DNA of 49,672 nt from positions 1-49,672 of the forward strand of contig NZ_JAGRLA010000088.1 in the NCBI RefSeq assembly GCF_020442045.1, written 5' to 3'. Source of the DNA: Bauldia sp. (GTDB taxonomy: Bacteria; Pseudomonadota; Alphaproteobacteria; Rhizobiales; Kaistiaceae). Under the pieces are notes generated by a model. That model saw nothing but the letters and a program-made list of their open reading frames with translations. It was not told the origin of the DNA and ran no database searches. A program made the position numbers and the translations under genes. Positions 17,555 through 25,639 of this stretch are shown piece by piece (within the stretch, counting starts at the first letter, position 1; every line of letters starts with the position of its first letter).

Positions 17555-17978
17555 TTAGCCGTCGCCCACGGTCAGGACGATCCGGCCGACATGGTCGCCG
17601 GCGTCCATCCGGGCGTGGGCATCGGCGGCGCGGGCAAGCGGATAGGTCGAGCCGATAATCGGCGCGATCCGGCGCGCCTCGAAGAGCGGCCAGACCCTCT
17701 CGTGCAACGTCTCGGCGATCCGCGCCTTGAAGGCAACCGACCGGGGCCGCGGGGTCGAACCGGTGTGCCGGAGCCGCTTCATCATCAGCCGCCGCACATC
17801 CACCTCCGCCCTGGCGCGCTGCATGATGTCTGGCCGGTTGACGCCCGCCGCATGGACCCTGATCAGGATTTCGTTGTCGCCCGGACGCGGCAGCGGCCGT
17901 TGTTCGGGGACCAGCATTTCGGGTTCCGCCCGGTGCCCGGATCGCAATCGCGGTCATCGTGTCGGGAAGCACGGCCAT
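17555..17978 (-). pseudogene. Decayed NAD(P)H quinone oxidoreductase (PIG3/QOR type) with internal deletion and frameshift
   Basis: Remnant of a zinc-free medium-chain quinone oxidoreductase, normally about 325 residues. The natural start at 17978 reads MAVLPDTMTAIAIRAPGG in one frame. The sequence then shifts frame to EMLVPEQRPLPRPGDNEIL and ILIRVHAAGVNRPDIMQR, the typical N-terminal GroES-like end. Directly after that it jumps to RRLMMKRLRHTGST and ends in AHARMDAGDHVGRIVLTV, the typical C-terminus. About 180 central residues, including the Rossmann nucleotide-binding domain, are missing, so no active enzyme can be made. The rightmost part overlaps the upstream region of the DUF1192 gene. 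Confidence 0.8.
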
Positions 17979-18096
17979 GATCGGATGCTCGTCGGTTTGG
18001 CTTCCGCCTGTCGATTGGCCCGATCTACCGGTTGCCCGCCGCGATGACAATCGGGCCGCGGTGGATTAGCTTCTCCCGCCGGAGGGGGAGCCGCCC

Positions 18097-18291
18097 ATGA
18101 CCATGTCCGAGGATGATGCGCCACAGAAGAAGCCCGCCAGGCACCAGGTCGGCGAGGACCTGTCGGCGCTGTCGGTCGACGAGCTGAACGAGCGCATCGC
18201 GCTTCTCAGGAGCGAGATCGCCCGGATCGAGGAGGCAATCGGCGCCAAGCGCGCCAGCGCCGATGTCGCGGCGTCCTTTTTCAAGAAATGA
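18097..18291 (+). CDS. DUF1192 family small protein
   Basis: A 64-residue protein with the DUF1192 layout: a polar N-terminus, the core DLSALSVDELNERIALLRSE, a helix RIEEAIGAKRAS, and the C-terminal SFFKK. It is restricted to alphaproteobacteria and has no assigned function; it is mostly coiled coil by composition. A GGAGGGGGAG stretch lies before the ATG. It is followed by the CtrA-type box and sRNA region and then rcdA. Confidence 0.85.
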   Translation: MTMSEDDAPQKKPARHQVGEDLSALSVDELNERIALLRSEIARIEEAIGAKRASADVAASFFKK

Positions 18292-18357
18292 CGCCTGGGC
18301 CCTTCCCGCAATGGGACATGAGCGCATCGGCGCCTTGCCTCGACGGGTGAGATTCCG

Positions 18358-18380
18358 TTAACCCGTTAACCTGATCTTAA
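18358..18380 (+). promoter_or_regulatory. Candidate CtrA-binding site (TTAA-N7-TTAA)
   Basis: TTAA at 18366-18369 and TTAA at 18377-18380 are separated by exactly seven bases (CCTGATC), the full CtrA consensus TTAA-N7-TTAA. A further TTAA at 18358-18361 extends the AT-rich block, giving two GTTAACC repeats in a high-GC context. It precedes the probable small RNA and lies about 225 bases upstream of rcdA. Binding is inferred from the consensus only. Confidence 0.55.
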
Positions 18381-18389
18381 GCTTTACGG

Positions 18390-18499
18390 GCGTTTACTGA
18401 AATTCGTCCAGTCATCTGGATTCGAGTGGCTCCTGTCCACTCTGTTTGACGCCTCCCTGTTTAAACTCTTCAGAGCCGCTTTTGAGCGGCTCTTTTTTT
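18390..18499 (+). ncRNA. Probable small regulatory RNA with CCTCCC loop, mmgR/suhB-like
   Basis: The non-coding stretch upstream of rcdA has the layout of an alphaproteobacterial trans-acting sRNA. It contains a short hairpin (CCAG 18408-18411 with CTGG 18416-18419) and a second hairpin (GAGTGG 18424-18429 with CCACTC 18437-18442). Next comes an unpaired GACGCCTCCCTGTT with an anti-Shine-Dalgarno CCTCCC (18452-18457). A strong intrinsic terminator closes the unit. From memory this resembles the mmgR/suhB sRNA family (Rfam RF00519); I could not verify that. The 5' end is a guess. If real, it would bind ribosome sites of target mRNAs. Confidence 0.65.
18472..18499 (+). terminator. Rho-independent terminator of the small RNA
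   Basis: Perfect 9-bp stem AGAGCCGCT (18472-18480) and AGCGGCTCT (18485-18493) with loop TTTG, followed by a T-run to 18499. It reads on the plus strand and sits 107 bases before rcdA, so it ends an upstream transcript rather than an rcdA one. Confidence 0.9.
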
Positions 18500-18606
18500 G
18501 CCTTGTCACGCCGTGCCCAACGTGGGACGACGGCACGGGGCTTGCGACATGAGCCGGTATGTGTCCCGATCGGGGACGGTCCGGACCTGTTGCGACTAGA
18601 TTCCAG

Positions 18607-19122
18607 ATGGCCGACAAGCAGACTGACATCAACCAGCCAATCGTTTTCGCCCAGCGGCTTGCGGGTTCGGACGTCTTCCGCGCGCTGTTCAAGGAAGGGA
18701 TGGCGCTGGTCGAGGAGACCGCCAACTATCTCGACGGAGACGGCCGGGCGGAATCGCGGGCCCTGTCGCGGTCGGGGTCGCTCAGCTATGCGACGGAATC
18801 GATGCGCCTGACGACGCGGCTGATGCAGCTTGCCTCCTGGCTTCTCCTGCAACGCGCGGTGAATGACGGGGAGATGTCCGCGGAGCAGGCGAGCCTCGAA
18901 AAGGCCAAGGTGAAGCTCGGCGGCATGGCGACGGCGACCGAGGGACCGGGATGGGATGAACTTCCGGAACGGTTGAAGGAGCTGGTCGTCCGCTCGATCA
19001 CCCTGCGGGAACGGATCCGGACGATCGAGCAAGCCTCCCGCTCGGGCATCCAGACGGAATCGACCGATAATCCCGTGGCGCGGCAGCTCGACCGGATCGC
19101 GCGCGCCTTTGGTTCCGAGTAA
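18607..19122 (+). CDS. rcdA: CtrA-degradation adaptor RcdA (DUF1465)
   Basis: A 171-residue protein of the DUF1465 family. In Caulobacter RcdA works with CpdR and PopA to deliver CtrA to ClpXP. Seen: the three-helix core with DVFRALFKEGMALVEETANYL, then MRLTTRLMQLASWLLLQRAV, and the long C-terminal helices to RQLDRIARAFGSE. The ATG at 18607 gives the expected N-terminus (MADKQTD). It is preceded by a terminator, so its own promoter must lie within 18500-18606. A CtrA-type box is found upstream. Confidence 0.88.
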   Translation: MADKQTDINQPIVFAQRLAGSDVFRALFKEGMALVEETANYLDGDGRAESRALSRSGSLSYATESMRLTTRLMQLASWLLLQRAVNDGEMSAEQASLEKAKVKLGGMATATEGPGWDELPERLKELVVRSITLRERIRTIEQASRSGIQTESTDNPVARQLDRIARAFGSE

Positions 19123-19148
19123 GGCCGTCCGGCAAGCGCGGCCAACAA

Positions 19149-19179
19149 AAAAGGACCCGGTTCGCGGGTCCTTTTCTTT
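19149..19179. terminator. Bidirectional terminator between rcdA and rpmE
   Basis: AAAAGGACCCG (19149-19159) pairs with CGGGTCCTTTT (19165-19175) around GTTCG. T-rich tails follow on both strands (CTTTTCTTTT on plus, TTTTTTG on minus). It serves the convergent rcdA and rpmE genes. Confidence 0.9.
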
Positions 19180-19202
19180 TCGGTCTCGAAGCCGTGTCGG
19201 GA

Positions 19203-19427
19203 TCAGTTCCCCATCAGCCCCTTGTACCGGTTCTTGAAGCGCGACACGCGGCCACCGCGATCGACCAGGTGCTGACCGCCGCCGGTCCAGGCCGGATGGG
19301 TCTTCGGATCGATGTCGAGCGTCAGGGTATCTCCCGCCGAACCGAAGGTCGAGCGGGTGGTGTATTCGGTCCCGTCGGTCATCACGACCTTGATCTCGTG
19401 ATATTCGGGATGGATGTCTTTCTTCAT
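19203..19427 (-). CDS. rpmE: 50S ribosomal protein L31
   Basis: Ribosomal protein bL31, 74 residues. Seen: the start [19 protein letters not shown], the [24 protein letters not shown] centre and the end [11 protein letters not shown]. No cysteines are present, so this is the zinc-free form. It has a single-gene layout, ending at the bidirectional terminator. Confidence 0.97.
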   Translation of the reverse strand: MKKDIHPEYHEIKVVMTDGTEYTTRSTFGSAGDTLTLDIDPKTHPAWTGGGQHLVDRGGRVSRFKNRYKGLMGN

Positions 19428-19509
19428 GGCAAAAGGCCCTTGAATCCGGGGTCGGCGCGGAAGCCGCGCGCGGAGTTGGCGACGATATAGCGGAGCCGGC
19501 GCCGCGCGT

Positions 19510-20544
19510 CTAGCGTTCGGTCAATTTGAGCTCGATCCGGCGGTTCTTGGCGTAGGCTTCCTCGGTATCGCCTTCCTCGATCGGCTGGTATTCGCCGAAG
19601 CCGGCGGCGACCAGCCGCTCCGGCGGAATACCCTGGTCGATCAGATGCCGGACCACCGAGATCGCGCGGGCCGCCGACAGGTCCCAGTTCGACTGGAATC
19701 GGCCGCCGCTGCTGGTGATCGGCCGCTTGTCGGTATGGCCGTCGATGCGCAGGACCCAGGGGATGTCCTCGGGGATCTCCTGGTTCAGCTCGACGATCGC
19801 CGCGGCCAGCTTGTCGAGTTCGGCCAGGCCTTCCGAGCCGATGTCGTCGGAGCCGGTCTGGAAGAACACCTCGGACTGGAAGACGAAGCGGTCGCCGACG
19901 ATCCGGATGTCGGGGCGGTCGCCCAGGATTTCCCGCAGCCGTCCGAAGAAGTCGGACCGGTAGCGCGACAGCTCCTGGACACGCTGGGCCAGCGCCACGT
20001 TCAGCCTGCGGCCGAGGTCGGCGATCTTGGTCTGGCTCTCCCGATCGCGGTCTTCCGACGCGTCGAGCGCCGTCTCCAGGGCCGCGATCTGGCGGCGCAA
20101 TGCCGAGATCTGCTGGTTGAGAAGCTCGACCTGGGCCAGCGCGCGCTGGCTTACCTGCTGCTCGGATTCGAGCTGGTCGGTCAGCTGCTGGACGCGGCCG
20201 CCGGCGTTGGCGGCCGCGTCCGACTGGCTGTCGAGCAGGCCGCGGAGCCGGTCGCGTTCGGTTTCCGCCGCGGCAAGGCTTGCCTGCAGGGTCGAGAGAT
20301 TGTCGTTGACCTCGCTGTTGCCGGCCCGCTCCAGTGCCAGCAATTCGGTCAGCTCGGCGATCTGGGCATTCAGCCGCGCCAGCACCTCGTCACGGCTCGA
20401 CACCTCGCGCGTCAGCAGAAACTGCGTGAGGGCGAAAATCGACAGGAGAAATACGAAGACCAGAAGCAAATTCGTCAGAACGTCGACGAAGCTCGGCCAG
20501 TATTCCGTGCGGCCCCCCACACGTCTCGACCTGGCTGCGGCCAT
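19510..20544 (-). CDS. MotB/OmpA-like peptidoglycan-binding motor subunit
   Basis: A 344-residue protein. A single N-terminal transmembrane helix (about residues 17-40) carries the conserved ion-carrying Asp in [12 protein letters not shown] (D21), as in MotB and TolR. A long coiled coil follows (about 45-170) rich in Gln, Leu and Glu. The C-terminal OmpA-type domain (about 205-344) shows [11 protein letters not shown] and NWDLSAARA, the peptidoglycan-binding loops. It is translationally coupled (TAATG) to the MotA-like gene upstream. It is likely the stator-like partner in a proton-driven motor of unknown load; no flagellar genes are nearby. Confidence 0.82.
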   Translation of the reverse strand: MAAARSRRVGGRTEYWPSFVDVLTNLLLVFVFLLSIFALTQFLLTREVSSRDEVLARLNAQIAELTELLALERAGNSEVNDNLSTLQASLAAAETERDRLRGLLDSQSDAAANAGGRVQQLTDQLESEQQVSQRALAQVELLNQQISALRRQIAALETALDASEDRDRESQTKIADLGRRLNVALAQRVQELSRYRSDFFGRLREILGDRPDIRIVGDRFVFQSEVFFQTGSDDIGSEGLAELDKLAAAIVELNQEIPEDIPWVLRIDGHTDKRPITSSGGRFQSNWDLSAARAISVVRHLIDQGIPPERLVAAGFGEYQPIEEGDTEEAYAKNRRIELKLTER

Positions 20545-21608
20545 TACTCACCTGCTGCAGGGGTTTGTAGGGCTCGTGAAATCGTCTCCAGCAACTGCTG
20601 CATGTCACGCTGCTGTTCGGATTGGGTCTCGACCCAACTGCGGATCACCTGCTGCTCGGTGCGCATATGCTGGACGAGGCCCTGGATGCCTTCGGCGAGG
20701 TTCGCCATGGCGGTGGTCGCCCGCTGGGTCGAGCCGCCGTCCTGCTGCTGCATGCCGCCTTCCTGGATGATCCGCGACAGGCGCTCGATGGCGAGACGGA
20801 AATCCTCGGCATTCGACCCGCCACGGCCGTCGAGCAGCTCGGGATCGAGATCGGTGACCGTCGACAGCCAGTCTTCGAGGTCGTTGTAGAACATGTTCTG
20901 GGCCTGGCCCGCCTGGAGATCGAGGAAGCCGAGGACCAGCGAGCCGGCGAGGCCGAAAAGCGAGGACGAGAACGCGGTCCCCATGCCGCCCAGCGGTTCG
21001 GTCAACCCCGCCTTCAGATCCTCGAAGATGACGCCGGTATTGCCCGAGGAGACATCGAGATTCTGGATGGTGTTGGCGACGGCGGCGACGGTCTGCAGCA
21101 GGCCCCAGAAGGTCCCGAGGAGGCCGAGGAAGATCAGCAGGCTGACGAGATAGCGCGACATGTCGCGATCCTCGTCGAGGCGCATCAGGATCGAATCGAG
21201 GATCGAGCGCATGGTCTGGGTCGAGATCGCCATCCGGCCGATGCGATCGCCGAGCAGCGTCGCCATCGGCGCCAGCAGCACCGGCGGACGTTCGACCTCG
21301 ATGCCGGGCTCGGCGACCCGGAAGGTGTTGACCCAGCGTATCTCGGGAAAGAGTCGCAGGACCTGGCGGAAGCTCAGCAGGATGCCGATGATCAGCACCG
21401 CGACGATGACGCCGTTCAGTCCCGGATTGGCGAGAAATGCGAGGTAGACCTGACGATAGAGGATAAGCGCGATAAAGCCGGCGATGATCAGGAAGATGAT
21501 CATCCGCCAGAGGTAAATCTGTGGGGTGGCGAGCTTGTACGGGTCGTACTCGCGCGCGCGGCCTCCTCCAAACAGACGCAAGTTTCCAAGCCCTTTCTCG
21601 GTCAGCAC
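20544..21608 (-). CDS. MotA/TolQ/ExbB-like motor protein
   Basis: A 354-residue integral membrane protein with a GTG start. Two hydrophobic helices occur near residues 35-80. The MotA/TolQ/ExbB proton-channel core follows at about 150-240, with LVSLLIFLGLLGTFWGLLQT and GGMGTAFSSSLFGLAGSLVLGF. A long cytoplasmic C-terminal tail (about 245-354) is Gln- and Glu-rich and coiled. The partner gene downstream encodes a MotB/OmpA-like protein, so the pair should form a 5:2-type ion-driven complex. The gene pair recalls ZorA/ZorB and other orphan motors, but no ZorC, ZorD or ZorE gene is adjacent. Confidence 0.85.
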   Translation of the reverse strand: MLTEKGLGNLRLFGGGRAREYDPYKLATPQIYLWRMIIFLIIAGFIALILYRQVYLAFLANPGLNGVIVAVLIIGILLSFRQVLRLFPEIRWVNTFRVAEPGIEVERPPVLLAPMATLLGDRIGRMAISTQTMRSILDSILMRLDEDRDMSRYLVSLLIFLGLLGTFWGLLQTVAAVANTIQNLDVSSGNTGVIFEDLKAGLTEPLGGMGTAFSSSLFGLAGSLVLGFLDLQAGQAQNMFYNDLEDWLSTVTDLDPELLDGRGGSNAEDFRLAIERLSRIIQEGGMQQQDGGSTQRATTAMANLAEGIQGLVQHMRTEQQVIRSWVETQSEQQRDMQQLLETISRALQTPAAGE

Positions 21609-21724
21609 GAGTCTTAGCGTGATTTGGCAACAGAGAGAAACGGCAAAATCGCGGCGGTTGCCGAGAAACCCGGAAGAAAGTGCCTGTCAGGGATTATTTC
21701 GCGGGCGAGAAGCAGCCGACGCGG

Positions 21725-22516
21725 TCAGCCGGCCTTGCCGAGGAGGTCGACGAGACCGCGGTGGACCGTCTCGTTTCCGGCAACGATCGACCCGCTTTCG
21801 AGCATCGTGTCGCCGCCGTTGGTGTCAGTGACGATGACGCCGGCCTCGCGGGCGATGATGATGCCGGCGGCGATGTCCCAGGCGGATAATCCCCGCTGCC
21901 AGTAGCCGTCTAAGCGGCCCGACGCGGTCCAGGCGAGGTCCATGGATGCCGAGCCGTTACACCGGATCCCGGCGATCCGGCTCATCATCGGCGGCAATTC
22001 CCTGACGAAGAGGTCCTGGCCGGGGCGGTTAAGCTGCGGCATGGCGGTGGCGACCACGCAATCCGCCAGGTGGCTGCGGCCGGCGGCCCGCATCCGCCTG
22101 TCGTTGAAGAAGGCGCCGTTGCCCCGCTCGGCGACGTAGAGCTCGTTCAGGATCGGGTTGTAGATCACCCCCGCCACCATGGTGCCTTCCCGCTCGAGGC
22201 CGACCGAGATGGCGAAGATCGGAATGCCGTGCAGGAAGTTCATGGTCCCGTCGAGCGGATCGATGATCCAGCGATGGGCGTTGTCCGAACCCTCGGTCAC
22301 GCCCGATTCCTCGGCGAGGAAGGAGTAGCTCGGCCGGGCTTTCCCGAGTTCGGCGATCAGCGTCTCTTCCGAGCGCCGGTCGGCGGCGGAGACGAAGTCG
22401 CCGGGGCCCTTCAGCGAGACCTGGAGATTCTCGACTTCGCCGAAGTCGCGGGCGAGGCCGCGGCCGGCCTTGAGCACGGCGTTGACCATGACATTGAGCA
22501 GCGCCGTGCGGGCCAT
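21725..22516 (-). CDS. suhB: Inositol monophosphatase family protein (SuhB-like)
   Basis: Mg-dependent phosphatase of 263 residues. Seen: the metal site EESG, the core WIIDPLDGTMNFLHGIP, and the C-terminal WDIAAGIIIAREAG. These assign it to the IMPase/SuhB family, which hydrolyses inositol phosphates and, in SuhB, also takes part in rRNA transcription complexes. Some members instead hydrolyse PAP or histidinol phosphate, which cannot be excluded. It is read on the minus strand between the Sel1 gene and the motor pair, with short gaps. Confidence 0.9.
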   Translation of the reverse strand: MARTALLNVMVNAVLKAGRGLARDFGEVENLQVSLKGPGDFVSAADRRSEETLIAELGKARPSYSFLAEESGVTEGSDNAHRWIIDPLDGTMNFLHGIPIFAISVGLEREGTMVAGVIYNPILNELYVAERGNGAFFNDRRMRAAGRSHLADCVVATAMPQLNRPGQDLFVRELPPMMSRIAGIRCNGSASMDLAWTASGRLDGYWQRGLSAWDIAAGIIIAREAGVIVTDTNGGDTMLESGSIVAGNETVHRGLVDLLGKAG

Positions 22517-22589
22517 GAGGGTCTCCCGCCGCGGGAATGCGGCGAGCGCCTGTCGACCATATTTTCAGCGTGGTTTCAAGCCGGAGGCG

Positions 22590-23846
22590 TCAGTTGGCCG
22601 GCCATCGCTGCGCGGCGGCGACGGCGGCCTGCCTCTGCTCGCCGGTAAGGCCGCTGACGAAGGAGTCGAGCCAGTCGTCCTGCTTGCCGGCCTCGACCGC
22701 AAGGAAATGCCATTTCGCCGCCTCGACCGGGGCGGCCGGCTGGCCGGCGCCGACCGCGAGGATGCGCGCCAGCCTGTTCTGGGCGATCGGATCGCCGGCA
22801 TTGGCGGCGCGTTCGAACCACCGCGCGGCGGCGGCCTCGTCCTTGGCGATCCCCTTGCCGTTGAACAGGCGAACCGCATATTCGACCTGGGCCGGCACCA
22901 CGCCCAGTCGCGCCGCGGAGGCGAGCCAGTCCACGGCGAGTGCCTCGCTGGCCTCGACGCCGAGCCCCTGGCTATAGAGCTGGGCGAGGGTGTATTGCGC
23001 GTCGCCGTCGCCGGCCTCCGCCGCGCGTTGCAGGAATTGCGCCGCGAGCTCCGGATCGACCGGCCGTACCGCTCCCTCGAGATAGATGAGGGCGAGGTTG
23101 TACATCGCGGCGACCTGGCCCCGTTGCGCCGCCAGCTCGAAATAGTCGGCCGCCTTGTGGCGGTCGATCTTGGTGCCGCGGCCCTGCAGATACATCATTC
23201 CAAGGGCGAACTGCGCCTCGCGATCACCGGCCTTGGCCGCGAGCTGGTACCAGCCGAGGGCCTCGACGAAATCCTGCGGCACCCCATAGCCGCCCTCGTA
23301 GATCAGGCCGATCAAGGTCTGGGCCGCGACATCGCCGGCCTCCGCCCGCTTGATCGCCAGATCGAAGGCGGTGAGGTAGAGCCCGCGCTGGAAGGCGCCA
23401 TAGGCGAGGTCGGGTCCTCCCGGCTTCAGCGGCGGTGGCGCGAGCGTCGCGAGATCAACATTGGTGTCCGGCATCTGCTCGGCCACCGGCTGGGCGAGCG
23501 GAACGGGCTCGGCGGCGAGATTGGCGGGATCCGGCAGCGGTTCGGAATCGGCGAAGCTGCCGGTGGGCAGGGCAGGGAGGTCCTCGACGCTGGGAAGCGC
23601 CGGCAGGTCGGTGGCGGTCGTCGCGATGGCTTCCCCGCCGCCACCCGGCCTCGGGGGAGGCAGAGGTACCGTCGCGGCGGGCGGCGCGCCGCCGGCAATC
23701 ACCGGCGCGGCGGGCGCTACCGGCGCCGGGGCCTCGACGACGGGCGGTCCGCCCGCCCCGGGTGGCGTCAGCACGATGGGCTCCTGCGCCAGGGCGGCGC
23801 CTGAACCGGCGGCCACCGCGAGGAGAAACAGGGAGCCGCGCATCAT
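22590..23846 (-). CDS. Exported Sel1-repeat protein
   Basis: A 418-residue secreted protein. A signal peptide (about residues 1-21, ending GAALAQ) is followed by a Pro/Ala/Gly-rich linker (about 22-140). At least six Sel1-like repeats come next, seen as AQTLIGLIYEGGYGVPQDF, AQFALGMMYLQGRGTKIDR, AMYNLALIYLEG, AQYTLAQLYSQGLGV, and so on. Sel1 proteins are protein-interaction scaffolds, often in the envelope. The ATGATG start overlaps the stop of the ThiE-like gene by four bases, so the two are coupled. Confidence 0.88.
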   Translation of the reverse strand: MMRGSLFLLAVAAGSGAALAQEPIVLTPPGAGGPPVVEAPAPVAPAAPVIAGGAPPAATVPLPPPRPGGGGEAIATTATDLPALPSVEDLPALPTGSFADSEPLPDPANLAAEPVPLAQPVAEQMPDTNVDLATLAPPPLKPGGPDLAYGAFQRGLYLTAFDLAIKRAEAGDVAAQTLIGLIYEGGYGVPQDFVEALGWYQLAAKAGDREAQFALGMMYLQGRGTKIDRHKAADYFELAAQRGQVAAMYNLALIYLEGAVRPVDPELAAQFLQRAAEAGDGDAQYTLAQLYSQGLGVEASEALAVDWLASAARLGVVPAQVEYAVRLFNGKGIAKDEAAAARWFERAANAGDPIAQNRLARILAVGAGQPAAPVEAAKWHFLAVEAGKQDDWLDSFVSGLTGEQRQAAVAAAQRWPAN

Positions 23847-24487
23847 GCGGCCTCCCGCGCGGCGGCGTCGAGTATCCGGTTGGCTTCGCCGACCGCCTGG
23901 GCGGGGCCGGACGGGTGGTCCCAGATCGCGTCGCGGAGGGCGACGAATTCGACGTCCGTCGCCGCCGCCTCGGCGACCGAGTGGAGGGTGTTGCCGCCCA
24001 TGACCATCGCCGGGACGACGAACATCGAAGACCACCAGGCCGCGAGGTCGAGCGCCTTCGGGAAGATATCGGGGCGGTTGTCGCCGTCGAGGCGGCCGAA
24101 GAACAGATAGTCAGGGTCGAATTCGCCGATCAGCATCGCGTCGTGGCGCGTGCGGATGGTCCCCGCACCGACGATCTTGTCGGGTCTGAAGGCCTCGATC
24201 GCCGTCTTGAGGTCGGCAGGGCCGGAGTCGACATGCACACCGTCGGCGCGGCTGCGCCCCGCGATCCGCGTGTCGTTGAGGACCAGCGCGGCGACATTGT
24301 GGGCCTGGGCGACCGGAACCAGCGCCTCGGCCGTCAGCTGGAGATCCTGGGGACCGCCGGTGATGATCAGCGACGCCACATCACCAGCGCCGAGCGCCGC
24401 GTCAAGCAGCGGCCGGAATGCGGCGCCGTCAATATCCGCCGGTGTCACCAGACACAGGCGACACCGGATTTCGTCCGTGTTAGGCAT
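23843..24487 (-). CDS. Thiamine-phosphate-synthase-like (ThiE/TenI fold) protein
   Basis: A 214-residue TIM-barrel protein with ThiE/TenI features: SLIITGGPQDLQLTAEALVP in place of the second strand, VAALVLNDTRIAGRSRADGVHVD (compare NDR and DGVHLG of ThiE), GAGTIRTRHDAMLIGE, and the phosphate-site end VVPAMVMGGNT. The usual GPxFxTxTK segment is not present; YLFFGRLDGDNRP stands there. It may therefore be a divergent ThiE or a non-catalytic relative. It is downstream of fba on the same strand and overlaps the Sel1 gene. Confidence 0.65.
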   Translation of the reverse strand: MPNTDEIRCRLCLVTPADIDGAAFRPLLDAALGAGDVASLIITGGPQDLQLTAEALVPVAQAHNVAALVLNDTRIAGRSRADGVHVDSGPADLKTAIEAFRPDKIVGAGTIRTRHDAMLIGEFDPDYLFFGRLDGDNRPDIFPKALDLAAWWSSMFVVPAMVMGGNTLHSVAEAAATDVEFVALRDAIWDHPSGPAQAVGEANRILDAAAREAA

Positions 24488-24607
24488 CACGGAATCTGCG
24501 GTTCCCTACTCGACCGCAGCCTTACATGCCAGGGCAATGCGGCCAAAATCGACCGCATCGATGTCGATCCTGGCCCATCATATAGCCAAAATCGCTATTT
24601 TCGGTAG

Positions 24608-25639
24608 TTACGCAGCCTTTTTCTCAAGCTCGGGTTTCCAGGTGCCCGTCGCCGCGAGGCTGTTCATGTGGGCGCGGTGAAGGAGAGCGCGCTCGGCAGC
24701 GGCCACGTTTTCCGGCTTTCCGCCCCAGGCGGCAAGCGCCGCGGCCTGCAAGGCCCGGCCGTAGGAGAAGGTCACGGCCCAGGGCAGCGGCCCCAACTCG
24801 TTGATCAGGCTTAGGTGTTCCGTTGCCGCCTCGTCGCTTTGGCCGCCGGAGAGGAAGGCGATGCCCGGGACCGCGGACGGGACGCAGTTCTTGAGCACCC
24901 GCACCGTCTTCTCGGCCACTTCCTCGGGGGCGGCCTGCTTGTCGCACTTGTTGCCGGGCACGACCATGTTCGGCTTCAGCACCATGCCTTCGAGGCGCAC
25001 GCCGGCATAGTAGAGCTCCTGGAACACGGTCTTCAGCGTCCATTCGGTGACCTTGTAGCAGGTGTCGATATCGTGCGTCGCGATCGCGCCGTCCATCAGC
25101 ACTTCCGGCTCGACGATCGGCACGATGCCGGCTTCCTGGCAGAGCGCGGCGTAGCGCGCCAGAGCATGGGCATTGGCGTTGATGCAGTCGTGGCTCGGGC
25201 GATGCGGCCCGATTTCGATCACCGCCCGCCACTTGGCGAAGCGCGCGCCGAGCTCGTAATATTCCTTCAGCCGCTCGCGCAGGCCGTCGAGTCCTTCGGT
25301 GATCTTTTCGTCCGGCATCAGCGCCAGCGGCTTGGCGCCGGCGTCGACCTTGATCCCCGGGACCGCCCCGGCGGCCTTGATGATATCGACCAGCGGCGTG
25401 CCGTCCGCCGCTTTCTGGCGGATCGTCTCGTCATAGAGGATCACGCCGGAGACGTATTTCTTCATCGCCTCGTCGGTGCGGAAGAGCATCTCGCGGTAGT
25501 CGCGGCGGCTGTCCGCGGTGGATTCGAGGTCGATGGTCGCGAAACGCTTGCCGATCGTCCCGGTGCTTTCGTCGGCGGCCAGCAGGCCCTTGCCCTTCGC
25601 GACCATCTTCGCGGCGATGTCTTCAAGTGTCTCGGCCAT
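24608..25639 (-). CDS. fba: Class I fructose-bisphosphate aldolase
   Basis: Schiff-base (metal-independent) aldolase, 343 residues, cleaving fructose 1,6-bisphosphate to DHAP and G3P. Seen: the class I start KGKGLLAADESTGTIGKRF, the Lys/Arg site FAKWRAVIEIG, and the Schiff-base lysine in GMVLKPNMV. The C-terminal SFSYGRALQAAALAAWGG is also typical. The ATG at 25639 has GAGGGA upstream. It is last in the tkt-gap-pgk-fba cluster; a 194-base space to pgk holds a possible gene remnant. Class I aldolase in a bacterium with this cluster is the common alphaproteobacterial form. Confidence 0.95.
   Translation of the reverse strand: MAETLEDIAAKMVAKGKGLLAADESTGTIGKRFATIDLESTADSRRDYREMLFRTDEAMKKYVSGVILYDETIRQKAADGTPLVDIIKAAGAVPGIKVDAGAKPLALMPDEKITEGLDGLRERLKEYYELGARFAKWRAVIEIGPHRPSHDCINANAHALARYAALCQEAGIVPIVEPEVLMDGAIATHDIDTCYKVTEWTLKTVFQELYYAGVRLEGMVLKPNMVVPGNKCDKQAAPEEVAEKTVRVLKNCVPSAVPGIAFLSGGQSDEAATEHLSLINELGPLPWAVTFSYGRALQAAALAAWGGKPENVAAAERALLHRAHMNSLAATGTWKPELEKKAA

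Noticed and set aside
19510..21608. Zorya anti-phage system
   Set aside because: ZorAB-like motor genes are present, but no ZorC, ZorD or ZorE gene is adjacent. The neighbours are rpmE and suhB, so a defence call is not supported.
19645..21617. Long plus-strand frames opposite the motor genes
   Set aside because: The minus strand encodes MotA-like and OmpA-like proteins with conserved residues; the plus frames show no family.
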